Positions 11,769 through 21,595 of a stretch of 64,000 bases of DNA are shown in pieces (within the stretch, counting starts at the first letter, position 1; the number at the start of each line of letters is the position of its first letter). This stretch comes from Rosa chinensis (Eukaryota > Streptophyta > Magnoliopsida > Rosales > Rosaceae): positions 2,108,001 through 2,172,000 of the forward strand of contig NC_037090.1 in NCBI RefSeq assembly GCF_002994745.2, written 5' to 3'. The translations under genes were made by a program, and so were the position numbers. The notes below the pieces were generated by a model, which saw only the letters and a program-made list of their open reading frames with translations, was not told where the DNA came from and made no database searches.

Positions 11769-11955
11769 CTAAATCTACAAAGAACATTATGCTTGGATTT
11801 CATGGTGATCTACAACAATGTGTGTCCGATTTTCACGGTCATCTACAATTATGTGTGTCTGATTGTATGGTCATTTACAAATAATCTACATTAATGAGCA
11901 TCTGATTTATGGTCACCTACAATTATGTGTGTCTGATTTTACAGTCATCTACAAG
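11769..11955. repeat. Minisatellite upstream of aspartic protease 1
   Basis: About five tandem units of 32-33 bp (one of 42) with the core CATCTACAATTATGTGTGTCTGATTTT. Unit starts are near 11806, 11839, 11871, 11913 and 11945, with a degenerate unit before them. Confidence 0.75.
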
Positions 11956-11972
11956 TAAATTAGATATATTAT

Positions 11973-12713
11973 GAGAGTTTCTATTGAGACCTCCAAATCT
12001 GCTCACTTGACCTCACTCTATTATGAATTATTAAATGACATATATAACCTACTATAAAATGACTATTAAGGACAATAATTATACCAAAAAAATATTATAC
12101 TTATTTTATGTAGACTTTCCAATTCAATAATATTAGATTGTATTCCTTATTATTTTCCATATCTATTTTCATTTTCCAATTTCACTATATACTGATCTTT
12201 AAAGCATTCATATATATATTTAATAATAATTAAAAATATAATTAAAATCATATGACATAAAAATGTATGATGTAAGTCTAAGTCAATCCATTATATTTAT
12301 CATGTGGTACAAAAAATACAGAAAAAAATAAACATTAAAAAATGAATGATTTTTTTTTTTTTGAGAATAAAAACAAATGATTTCTTCATTTAATTTTTTT
12401 GCACAGCTAAAATAGAATTTTTTTTTATAAAAAAAAAACACAATAGTTCATGGCATTTTCTTATTGATTAGACATTAATTTTTGAAACTCAAGTTTGATT
12501 AAGAAATGTATATTTAGTTAAGATTTATAGAGTGATTAAATCATTGAAATGACTAAATTTTTTATTTTAAAGATAATAATTTGTTTGCAAATTATATGAG
12601 TAAGGTTATTTGAGGAAGTTTAGTGAGTAAATTTAGTATTTGAAAATTTAATAAGAGGTGCAAAAAGCATAGAGGTCAAGTGAGTAAATTTAGAGGTTCT
12701 AATAGAAAAACTC
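11973..12713. mobile_element. Mutator-like MITE, family A, copy 1
   Basis: A 741-bp element with 42-bp inverted ends (GAGAGTTTCTATTGAGACC... and GAGTTTTTCTATTAGAACC...; about 8 mismatches) and the shared inner TIR block CTCACTTGACCTC. It is flanked by the perfect 9-bp duplication ATATATTAT (11964-11972 and 12714-12722), the Mutator size. It has no coding capacity. The right TIR overlaps the 3' end of the protease 2 frame. Confidence 0.9.
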
Positions 12714-14213
12714 ATATATTATCTGGGACAAGAGTACATTAATAAAAAGCAAACACAAAAGGTAAGTGGAGAAATATGAGGGATGAGTGGCACCAGCACC
12801 ATTACTACTACTACTAATGTTACTACTACTCATCTTTATGCAATCAGCTGGCTTGAAGGAGACCACCCTTCTATCCAGATCATAACCGATCAAGATATTT
12901 CCTTGAAGATTGTTTCCATAAATACCGACTTGATCTTCACCGATGGTGTCCGAACGAGAGGTGTTCACCATTCCAAAGCAGTACAACTTGTTCTCTGGGT
13001 CTTCAAAAAACACTTGTTCTGCCGTTAACTTGAGTTTAGCACCACCCTCAAAATGCATGGTCACATCAGGTCCTTTCAGATTCTTCGTGGTTTTGAAGCA
13101 AAGCTGGGTTCCCTCTGTCGGATCATCTAAAACGATATTCATATAGACCGGATCCAATTTCGGATTAACTGTCTTCTTCACTTGAGTTACCACCCGCTCA
13201 TAAAAATCTTGCGGAAAATATGTCAAAGTTGTTCCTGAGTCGACAATCATGTTACCTTTCTCAAACAACTTCAAGTTTCCTTGTGAACTAAACGGAACAA
13301 ACTTATTTCCGACGGTAACTCCTTCTAGCGTCACTAGATATTGATCCTGGAATAGAGCTTTATCGACCAATGACGTTGTCACCACACCGTCACCCGAAAC
13401 TTCACTCCCATTTCCAAAACTGATCTTGCTTGCAGTTTTGGGATCAGTATCAGTTGGCACCAAGCAATGTGAGAATTTTTTGCCTCCAACCAGAGGACCA
13501 ATTTGAGATATAAATGACAATGGTCCACGTCCAAGCCCAATCACTCCCATTTGATTTTCAGTTAAAGAACCACTGTTGTTATGCCCACAACCCATCACAA
13601 TATCTTTCAGGGATACAGGCTTACCTGACGTGGACGTCAAGATAATTGTCTCTTTAGCCAATACCCCTTTAGAGATTGAGTCATCTACATAAGAGTAGTA
13701 GTAAGTGCAAACCATTTTGGGTAATGAGCAAAATCCATTGTCTTCAAGAAAACTACATTCCTTTGTGGAACAAGGAACCTTCCTATAAGTTGATGACTTG
13801 TTCGGGTCGAACATGGCATGCTTCATCTTGTAGCAACCATCACACGGCTTGCATTGGGTCCATAGTAAAGTGCTACCTGAGTCAGCAACTGCATAAATAT
13901 CGACGGGCGGAGTTCCTATTGAGAACTTCATGAGATGTTCACCATCATTCTCGTCCATTGTAAGCGGTGATTGTAGTGTGTTTGGACCCATCAAACGTCG
14001 AAAAACTTTATTCTTTCTATGATTGTGGAAGGGTGAATTTAGGGACTTTTTTCGAATAAGGTGGGTACTGAAACCAGAATGATGATTATTGTTAATATTT
14101 GTTGCTGCAACAGAATAACACACCGGATGAAGCACAAGAATGATGATGACCACTACCCTATAATAATACTTCTCTAAACGACGAAGGCTACTATTAGGGT
14201 TTTTAACTGCCAT
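12699..14213 (-). CDS. Nepenthesin/CDR1-like aspartic protease 2
   Basis: An intronless frame of 504 residues. It begins MAVKNPNSSLRRLEKYYY, continues with a hydrophobic signal (VVVIIILVLHPVCYSVAA) and the pro-segment FSTHLIRKKSLNSPFHN. The first catalytic motif is ADSGSTLLW and the second IVDSGTTLTYFP. The nepenthesin insert (QCKPCDGCYK, VPCSTKECSF) and the MGCGHNNSG block are present. A Ser/Asn-rich linker and a hydrophobic C-terminal segment (STYLLCLLFINVLL) suggest a membrane or GPI-anchor signal. The last residues and the stop codon come from the inserted MITE. The 5' side has TTTAAATA (about 14278-14285) as a possible TATA box and shares upstream sequence with protease 3. Its closest relative in the window is protease 3. 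Confidence 0.92.
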   Translation of the reverse strand: MAVKNPNSSLRRLEKYYYRVVVIIILVLHPVCYSVAATNINNNHHSGFSTHLIRKKSLNSPFHNHRKNKVFRRLMGPNTLQSPLTMDENDGEHLMKFSIGTPPVDIYAVADSGSTLLWTQCKPCDGCYKMKHAMFDPNKSSTYRKVPCSTKECSFLEDNGFCSLPKMVCTYYYSYVDDSISKGVLAKETIILTSTSGKPVSLKDIVMGCGHNNSGSLTENQMGVIGLGRGPLSFISQIGPLVGGKKFSHCLVPTDTDPKTASKISFGNGSEVSGDGVVTTSLVDKALFQDQYLVTLEGVTVGNKFVPFSSQGNLKLFEKGNMIVDSGTTLTYFPQDFYERVVTQVKKTVNPKLDPVYMNIVLDDPTEGTQLCFKTTKNLKGPDVTMHFEGGAKLKLTAEQVFFEDPENKLYCFGMVNTSRSDTIGEDQVGIYGNNLQGNILIGYDLDRRVVSFKPADCIKMSSSNISSSSNGAGATHPSYFSTYLLCLLFINVLLSQIIYEFFY

Positions 14214-14394
14214 TACCTGAGGAAATTAACAGATTGGTATGAGAAGAAAGAGATCGACTGGTAGTGCAGATCGAAGTCTTTAAATAGAAGGTGATAGGCT
14301 TTTTGTGTTCATGGGTAAGAAGCCATTATTCACGTACACATGGAGATAAGATATGATTCTAAGAATCTCGTAGGACACGGAAGAATTTTTGTAT

Positions 14395-14550
14395 TTAGAA
14401 AATTTGGAAGAGGACCAGGGCCATGATTTCCTGAAAGAAAAAAACCCCTGCGCCACTTGTTCTATGAAGTTCCTTTCCTCCCGTCAAAGCCTCATTTCTT
14501 GGCTCAATTTTCAACTTTTTGACCTTAATTTCCATGAAAATTTAAGGGTT
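14395..14550. repeat. Protease-promoter segment, copy upstream of protease 2
   Basis: The stretch with CACTTGTTCTATGAAG, TCAAAGCCTCATTTCTTGG and CTCAATTTTCAACTTTTTGA is also found upstream of protease 3 (about 21265-21425, other strand, same orientation relative to the gene). It recurs in weaker form at 16500-16780. Confidence 0.65.
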
Positions 14551-14850
14551 AATGTAGCTATTTTGCCTAATTTTAGTTAGTTGCAATATAAAAATACAAC
14601 ATGTGCACTCAATACTCAGATTGAATAAAAAAAACTACACTCAATGCAACACTTGTTTCTTTTCTTTTTGTTATATGGAGATGAAGTGCTTAAAACTTGA
14701 TGCTTCTAGCGCAGATATGTGTCAGTTTGTTTCGAGCAATGGATTTGTTCATTTAAGTAATTGAAGGACAAAATTACAATAAAAGGAATATTGCTTGAGA
14801 TGGGCTTTTTGAAAAGAGCCCAACACATGTGATCCAAGCCCAGGAACGGG

Positions 14851-14858
14851 TATAAAAT
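14851..14858 (+). promoter_or_regulatory. TATA box of prefoldin 4
   Basis: TATAAAAT lies 81 bases before the ATG at 14932. Bases 14600-14850 hold nothing else that I recognise. Confidence 0.55.
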
Positions 14859-14931
14859 CTCCCTACTCTTTCACACTTTGAGAGTAAGCCTTTGCCTTTG
14901 TGTTTCTTCGTCCTCTTGAATTGAATCGAAG

Positions 14932-16263
14932 ATGCAACAGGTGAATCCAGAACCTTAGTTTCTTAAATTGAAGTGTTTTTATGTATGCGAAAGTTTACTT
15001 ATTTATCTATGTCGTGTTTCAAAGGGTGGAGGATCTGAAACCGAGGTGACATGGGAGGACCAGCAGAACATCAACAAATTTGGGAGATTGAATAACCGGT
15101 TCCACGAGCTAGAGGACGAGATCAAAGTTGCAAAGGTAAGATCTTTTGCTCATGTTGTTAATGGGTTTTGTTTTGATTTTGATTCTGGGTATTGCAAATA
15201 GAAGAAGATGTTTTCTTGTTTTGAATTAGTATTAAACAAAGAGACTGGAGATTGTAAATTGAAGAAAAAAAGCTAATGGGTGTGTTAACTAATAAGGGAT
15301 TTAGCAAGAGGGAAAGATATTAACTTGATTTGTCAGTCTATTTGGTTTGATGTTACTGTTTTACTGAAGTGGATTCACAAACTACCCTGAAGGCAATGAA
15401 TTTTGAGGCTTTGCTTGGCCATCAAATTCAATATATATTGCTTGTTTTCTCTTTTGGTTGTCAGCATCTATTGTTTGATAACTTGATTAGGTCACTAATC
15501 CCTGTAAACTTGAAGGGCCTAGTCCCTGTAATATAGGAATTGGGATTTCCTGCTTTGATATTATGTTGAATTGGAGCAGCTGTCTAAAATAAAATTAATT
15601 ATAAGGTCTTATTTGGAGACTTCAAGTATCGGATATGATCTGGAATTGTCCATACCGCTGAGTTCTTATATACCGAGTCTGATCAATTGGCTCTTTTACT
15701 ACCATAATGATATGTTGGTCATGATTCTGTGACTCGAGTTTTTTTTGTTTAGACTGCTTTTACCCTCCAAATCAAGTTTATTTCCTTTCGAGTGATTAAA
15801 TGCTTGAAAAGCTATTACAAGGCTTTGTATTTTTGTTGACAAGAAAAAAAGAAGGGGGATTTGTTTTATACTCATTTGATCTGTCATGGGTATCACTATG
15901 TTAGTTAAACTTGAATATCATTTTCTATCTTCTTGTATGTATTTATTCGTATACTGGTCTTTCGTAGGATGTCCACTGTTTTGATCCATTGTTTCCATCC
16001 AGGAATCAAATGATAACTTGGAGGATGCAGGGAATGAATTGATTCTCACAGATGAGGAGGTGGTGCGGTTCCAGATTGGTGAAGTCTTTGCCCATGTTCC
16101 AAAAGAAGAAGTGGAGACCAGGATAGAAGAAATGAAAGAGGTAACTAGCAAAAGTTTAGAGAAACTCCATGAAGAGAAGGAATCTGTTCTTGCACAGATG
16201 TCCGAATTGAAGCAAATTTTATATGGAAAGTTCAAGGACTCCATCAATCTAGAGGAGGATTGA
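14932..16263 (+). CDS. PFD4: Prefoldin subunit 4
   Basis: Three exons: 14932-14940 (only ATG CAA CAG), 15025-15135 and 16003-16263 (stop TGA) give 126 residues, close to the usual length of about 129. The protein is a beta-type prefoldin: an N-terminal coiled coil ([27 protein letters not shown]), a central beta-hairpin region ([27 protein letters not shown]) and a second coiled coil ([31 protein letters not shown]). Prefoldin is a six-subunit cytosolic chaperone that hands actin and tubulin to the CCT chaperonin. The nine-base coding first exon is unusual but its splice sites (CAG|GTGAAT, TTTCAAAG|GG) are acceptable. It is the only housekeeping gene inside the protease/pectinesterase cluster. 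Confidence 0.93.
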
Positions 16264-16499
16264 AGGGGACTTATGAGTGATTTGTTGTGCTGATGTTTCT
16301 CTGCTACTTCGTTGTTGATATGATTTTTGTTTCGCTCAGATTTTTAAATAGCTGAATGAAAGTAAGAAACTACTTGCTATCTGCGTGATCTTCTTTATTT
16401 GTCCCAAAATGTCTCCGAAATTTCATACTAGGCATTTCCTCTGCACTTTTAAATTGGATTAGTAATAAACACTTAAAAATAAACCGAATGTTTTGGCAC

Positions 16500-16800
16500 T
16501 AAACCTGGAAGATGGCCCAGGCCCTGTTTTCCTAAAAGAACTCTATACCTGTTGTTTTATTTTTTTTTTGAATAAAGAGCTGATGCGGCTGCTCTCAAGC
16601 CTTAATTAATGAAACTGTCGAATACAAGGGGGGGGGGGACATTGAGCCTAAACCCCTGATTACAATAAGCATCTAGAGTATTTTCTGAAATAATATCAGA
16701 AATCTCTATACCTGTTGTTTTGTTAGGCAAAGTCTCATTTATTGGGTCAATTTTCGAATTTCTTAATTTTCCATTAATTTCAAACTATCCTAGAGTGAAT
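16500..16800. repeat. Diverged copy of the protease-promoter segment
   Basis: CCTGGAAGATGGCCCAGGCC, TTTTCCTAAAAGAA and GCAAAGTCTCATTTATTGGG resemble the segment at 14395-14550 in the same orientation. A retroposon (16559-16703) has split it. Confidence 0.45.
16559..16703 (-). mobile_element. 5'-truncated LINE-type retroposon
   Basis: 145 bp flanked by an 18-bp direct repeat starting CTCTATACCTG (16541-16558 and 16704-16721). A T run at the left end is the minus-strand poly(A). The minus strand can be read as a short coding end (SDIISENTLDAYCNQG) before the stop, like the C-terminus of a plant LINE. The long target duplication plus tail shows target-primed insertion. Confidence 0.75.
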
Positions 16801-17121
16801 CCACAAAGGCACAAGCTACTCTGCACCAATAGTTGTTTAATGGTTGTGTTTTACTATAGTGAAATCAATACGAGTAATTTTAGGTTTTACCTAGGCATCA
16901 AATTCAATAATTCACGGTAAGCTTAATACTTTGAATTGCATGCTATCCTATTTTGATCCAATGTTAACATCCATCCACAATCTGATACTTACATTCAAAC
17001 ATGATTTCAAACAACATACCATTCATACATAAATTTATATAACGATCGTTTCACATCTAAAAATTTCCATGACAAATTATAGCTCATGGTGTTTATGTCT
17101 GACTTATTTTCTTCTCCAATA

Positions 17122-17990
17122 GGTTTTAGGGCCCAAGGAATCATTGCAATTGACATAGAATTCGAGAACGTAACAAGTCAAGCAAATATTGAGGTGGTCG
17201 AACTTCTATCCGGTGGCGACCGCCCTATCTTCTACTTGTGCAAGATAACAGGAAACCAAGACACATTGCCTGTGCAAGCCGGTCACCAATTCTTCCGAAT
17301 GCCAATCACCGATGATGTTGTCGACTCCATCTCTGGCTATAGCACTACCATCTCACAAAAATGAAATATTTACATAAAACAAAAGGGCAGTGAAATTCAC
17401 ACTCCCCGTTTTACAATCCACACTCTATGTTCTTTTTTTTAGCACTAAAAATTTTGTCTTTATTAACTTGATTTTTTTTTATGAGAATTTTGACCCAAAA
17501 ATGTAAGACGAAGTGTGGATTATAAATTAGGAACTGTGAATTTCACTACAAATCAGTGGCACCAGCGTCATCGCCACCCACGGCCGCAACTCTTCATCAG
17601 ACTCATCCGGCTTCCCATTCCAACTCTACAACATCAAAGTTGACCCCAATGTGTCCACAAAGAAGCCAACTTAAAGGTTGGAGTTAGGAGACTTATGGAC
17701 AAACAGTGTTCATGCAGTCATCTATAAGCAATGTTCTAAGGCCAGAGGCTTGGCTTTAGTGGCATGGTCTTGTAGATAAACTATATTTCGATGAGTACCA
17801 GAATTCTGACTGGGTGTGGCGCTTGGAGACTGGGTGAAGTGACCATGCCAGGTTATCATAATATGAGCGCAAATGATGCTGATTTATTTACAATGGCCAA
17901 GTTTATTGATGGGGGTATTCATGGCTAGCTTCCTCGAGCATCCCACACACACAAGAATTGGATCCATTGGCCAATCCTCGAATGGGAGCT
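17122..17990 (+). pseudogene. Broken pectinesterase
   Basis: It corresponds to the last exon of the pectinesterase at 5.7-7.8 kb, on the other strand. After an acceptor-like CCAATAG it reads IIAIDIEFEN, GNQDTL, QAGHQFF and a decayed equivalent of GTVDFIFG (DDVVDSISG), then stops at 17362-17364 where the intact gene has Cys. The frame goes on with IYIKQK, is cut by a MITE (17388-17548) and resumes with SGTSVIATHGRNSSSDSSGFPF. Further frameshifts follow up to the final block near 17990. The upstream exons of the gene are absent. It has no plausible product. Confidence 0.85.
17388..17548. mobile_element. Small MITE, family B, copy 2 (inside broken pectinesterase)
   Basis: 161 bp with inverted ends CAGTGAAATTCACA and TGTGAATTTCACTA. 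Inside, CAATCCACACT and GTGTGGATTATAAATTAGG mirror the copy at 9964-10129. It interrupts pectinesterase-derived sequence that resumes on its right. Confidence 0.75.
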
Positions 17991-18094
17991 TAAGCTAAAA
18001 CAATAACAGTCATCAAATGAATCATACCTACATGACTACATGAGTGATATGGTAAATACTCGCAATTTGTTTTAAATCAAAGCATACTGTAATT

Positions 18095-18345
18095 TTTTTT
18101 ATCAAAAAAACTGAATTTCATTAATAAATTATGGACAATACATCTAAGGGTAAAAGTTGTCTCATTAAAAACCTTGTCCGATCTACGCAAATAAAAAAGA
18201 ATAACACGCTCTAACATCAACTAGACAAATCACCTAGTATTACATCATTGAGCAAAGGAGGTCCGGCTTCTTTCCAAAACTGAATTACTTCACTATGTGA
18301 CGCCTTCTTAGTAAGGAAATGAGCTGCCATATTGCACTTGTATTA
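18095..18345 (-). mobile_element. 5'-truncated LINE, RNase H end
   Basis: On the minus strand the sequence reads CNMAAHFLTKKASHS then EVIQFWKEAGPPLL before a stop. This is the typical C-terminus of the RNase H domain of plant L1-type LINEs. A 3' untranslated end and poly(A) follow (plus-strand T run at about 18093-18100). Confidence 0.65.
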
Positions 18346-18559
18346 TTCACATATATTTTTTTTTTGTATTATTTGCATATTTAAATAAAATTATCTAATA
18401 CATATTTCTTCATTATTAACAGGGGAAATGAATTATGCACAATTAATTTTGACACAGAAAAAAGAGGCGCGTATCAATTTACACAAGGAAATTAATGACA
18501 TTTAAACTAATCCATATATATTACATCCTTTGGTAAGAATCGTAAGATATTAGGGGAGT

Positions 18560-19500
18560 GAGCATTTAATTAGGGGAGTGATGAAATCACTCTCCCGTAA
18601 TATAGAACAAATTAAAGACAATGACAAAATGTTTCGACTCTCCCTAAACCCTAGCCCCCAATGCTCTGCATTCCAACAATGGTGGCGGACACCGGTCTCC
18701 CTTCTAACTGATGTCCCTACAACGCCAATCTTGTACGGTGACCACCCAATCTAGCAAAGCGTTTTGCCCTAAGACTTTCATCACCATGTTTGCTTCTCGC
18801 CAGAGTGGAATGGATGATGTGGGTGAGATTGATCGGTGGTCAGATCCGATGAGATCATGAGACCCAATGCTAGTTGGGGCGAGACTTGGTTTTTCAGATT
18901 CATTCGTGTAGGGGTCAGCTCAAGTCAAACCCAAGTTTGGTTGAAAGAGCGAGTACCTTAACGGCCATATTTTGGCCGCGGCCCCCGCGGAGAACAGCGC
19001 TGCATATAAGAGGTTGCCCACTTTGGTTTATTTGCCTAATCAACCTTGGACTACTATTGGTGATTTGATGACGAGTTTTGGAGGGTATCAAGTTCTAAAC
19101 CTAATCGATTTCTTCAAGTTTGAATCGGGTTAGCTTTGGTCGCTGGTGACGTTAGAGATGAAGGGAAGCTTCTCCTAGCATCCTGGAGATCAATATGATG
19201 GGCCAAGTAAGGGTGTCCCGAATACCTGGACAACCCAAATCGGGGAGTACTTTGGTCTGGAAGCAATTGTGGCAAGGCCGCAGATCTGTTTCTTCGGGAG
19301 ACAGTGGCTGTCGTGCCATCCTCAGATGGGTGTTGAGATTATCTTGGGTGCCCATAGTGAAAGGGGAAGTTGGAAATGAGCTTGGAAGTGGGCTCAACTC
19401 TGATCCAGGTGGAGTATATTTTGTCAAGTTACTTCTTAGTGGAGCGTCTCTTGCTAGCAATCAGATGGCTACCTTGGCTTACATACTATGATTTTCTTAT
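18560..19500. other. Unassigned, moderately GC-rich stretch
   Basis: It has no convincing gene. The start (AAACCCTAGCCCCCAATGC, GTGGCGG) recalls retroposon leaders. The phrase GAGTACCACAATTAAGTGCATTG at its right end recurs at 34898 in another retroposon-like block, which suggests a retroposon remnant inserted in the broken protease. Confidence 0.3.
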
Positions 19501-19723
19501 TGAGTACCACAATTAAGTGCATTGTTATTGTGTGTGGGCATAAAAACAATGGTGCTACTTCAACTGAGAATGATATGAGAGTAGTTGGGCTTGGACGCGA
19601 ACGTTTATCATTTCTTTCTCAAATTGCTCACTATGTTGGAGGCAGAAAAAATTCTCTCATTAATTACTATCAGCCTCAGAATGTTGATCCCAAAATCGAA
19701 AGCAAGATCAATTTCCTAAAGAG

Positions 19724-19998
19724 AGAATTCCACAAATGGTCACTCAACTATGACTCATTCGACACTTTGGTCACTGAAGTATCAAATATATAACTTTGGT
19801 CACTCAACTATTACATTGTCAATCACTTAAGTCACCCAAAGAATAATTTTTCTAATTTTTTTTAATGAAAAAGATTAACAAAGTGATTTAAGTGATTGAC
19901 AATGTGATAGTTGAGTGACTAAAGTGATATATTTGAAACTTCAGTGACCAAAATGTCAAATGAGTCATAATTGAGTGACCATTTGTAAAATTTTCCCG
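19724..19998. mobile_element. Foldback MITE, family C, copy 1
   Basis: About 275 bp, nearly palindromic. The left arm ATTCCACAAATGGTCACTCA is mirrored by TGAGTGACCATTTGTAAAAT. Inner arms repeat TGGTCACT...CAACTATTACATTGTCAATCAC. A second copy at 39.7-41.9 kb is split by a hAT element. Confidence 0.75.
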
Positions 19999-20269
19999 AA
20001 AAATATAGTAAAGTTTTGGGTGACTCAGATACTTCTACGAGTACTCTCTACATCAAGGGTACCAAGACTCCAAAAGCACCAAATGTGGTGGGCCTGGTAG
20101 CAAAGTCAAGTTATTTAACGGGGGAACAATTATTTTTTCCAAATATGCTTTGGAATGGGGAACACCACGATGGATCACATGAATGGTGGTGACCTATTTG
20201 GTATTTATAGAAGCAATCTTTTGGGACGAAATGTCTTAGTTGGTTTTGATCTGGATATAAATGTGATCT

Positions 20270-20455
20270 CTTTTTTGGTTAAATTGGGGTATCTCCCGTC
20301 TGTAGGCAAGGACTAATTCCTCGAGCTGGGTCGGACCTCATTTTGAGGGGAAGTTCTCCCAACGCTAGCTACTCCATTCACAAGGCTCGAACCCGAGACC
20401 TTGCTTAAGAAGAACAAGCTCCTTAATTACCACTTGAACCACCAAGCGTCGGTTA
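20270..20455 (-). mobile_element. tRNA-derived SINE (family 1)
   Basis: The minus strand has a pol III A box (TGGTTCAAGTGG) and, 31 bases on, a B box (GGTTCGAGCC) near its 5' end. A unique body follows, then a short A-rich tail (plus-strand T run at 20270). It sits within the 3' coding part of the broken protease, with similar short flanks (TGATCTCTTTTTT / TGATATTTTTC). Confidence 0.7.
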
Positions 20456-21264
20456 TATATGATATTTTTCAAGCCAACTAATTGCATATATAAGGGTGGT
20501 TGTGCTAATTATTACTTCCATTGATCCATTTTTCATTTTGTCCACTTGGCTTTTGAATTGTATTTGCTTTTGATTATAAAATTCTGTTCTTTTAGCTAAT
20601 GCCACATATTGTTGCCTGTACTTTATAATCACACATACATAAACATAATTCCATATATTAACGCCCATATATTGTTGCCTTGATCATTCATCTGGAAAGC
20701 CATTGGAAATGAAAAAGGATAAAGGTCTTCTGTGCAGCACTGATGTGTACTCTCAATGGGAAGAAGTAGTTAGCACAATCACTGATCTCATATTATTTGT
20801 TCTGTCATAAGTTACGCTTTAGCTAATGTCTACTCCATTCTTACACACATAACTCCTATGCACAGTCATCCAATATTTGACTGATATCACACTAATGTCT
20901 ACTCCGTTGTCCACCTCATCCCAATTGATACAAGCCTCGGCCTCATATATGTTCCTTCATATATATTACATCTTTTATTTTTTCTGTTTAGAGGAAAACA
21001 AGGATTAATAAGGATATGAATCATATGATGGAAATATAAAACGAGGGATACCAAATGGGGTGAAATTGACACCACACCCCTCCATGCACATATTCATCGA
21101 AAAATCACTCATGAAGGGGAGCGTAGGCTGTTAAAAAAAAAAGTGTCAATTTCAATCTCCTACAAAATCTATACTAACACTCCTACAAATTAAGTCTCTT
21201 GCAAGACTGCTGATCGACCTGATAAATCTATGCGAAAGAACAACCACATAATTTTCAAACATGT

Positions 21265-21332
21265 AGACTTTCTTGACCAAAACAACAAAGAAAATAATAG
21301 GAAAGTCAAAAGTTGAAAATTGAGCCAAGATC

Positions 21333-21368
<36 letters not shown>

Positions 21369-21425
21369 GAGCCAAGAAATGAGGCTTTGACCAAAGAAAG
21401 GAACCCAATAATACAAGTGGCACAG
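21265..21425. repeat. Protease-promoter segment, copy upstream of protease 3, with T29 insertion
   Basis: It matches the segment upstream of protease 2 in the same gene-relative orientation. It differs by an extra block: TCGG plus a 29-base T run (21335-21363) flanked by a 14-bp direct repeat AAATTGAGCCAAGA. Confidence 0.65.
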
Positions 21426-21534
21426 CCATGAAACAAGAACTCAACCGAATAGTACGAGGTTCTTAGGATAATATAATGTCCATGTGACCATGTCATGCTT
21501 AATTTTAGCCATGAAAACAAAGCTTACCACCTTT

Positions 21535-21541
21535 TATATAA
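21535..21541 (+). promoter_or_regulatory. TATA box of aspartic protease 3
   Basis: TATATAA ends only 6 bases before the first in-frame ATG (21548). Transcription from it should start after that ATG, so the ATG at 21596 is preferred. Confidence 0.6.
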
Positions 21542-21595
21542 GGACTAATGCCTGCAAATCATTCTTCTCTCATTACCAATCTCTTGCCTAAAATA

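Larger units (their letters stand above)
19505..20590 (+). pseudogene. Broken aspartic protease
   Basis: It starts in the middle of the fold (VCGHKNNGATSTEND, VVGLGRERLSFLSQIAHYVGG, DPKIESKIN) and so lacks the signal peptide and first catalytic motif. A foldback MITE (19724-19998) cuts it. It resumes with decayed sequence and GDLFGIYRSNLLGRNVLVGF, is cut again by a SINE, and ends with FFKPTNCI and a 3' part that still matches the 3' end of protease 3 (ATTTGCTTTTGATTATAAAA). It is a former tandem copy of protease 3. Confidence 0.85.

Noticed and set aside
11806..11955. CRISPR-like repeat
   Set aside because: The units are directly adjacent without unique spacers and this is plant DNA; it is a minisatellite.
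20385..20450. Possible tRNA gene on the minus strand
   Set aside because: The pol III boxes belong to a longer SINE-like unit with a tail; no cloverleaf can be closed.
21548..21595. First ATG of protease 3
   Set aside because: It is only 6 bases after the TATA box, and the extra 16 residues do not align with protease 2.
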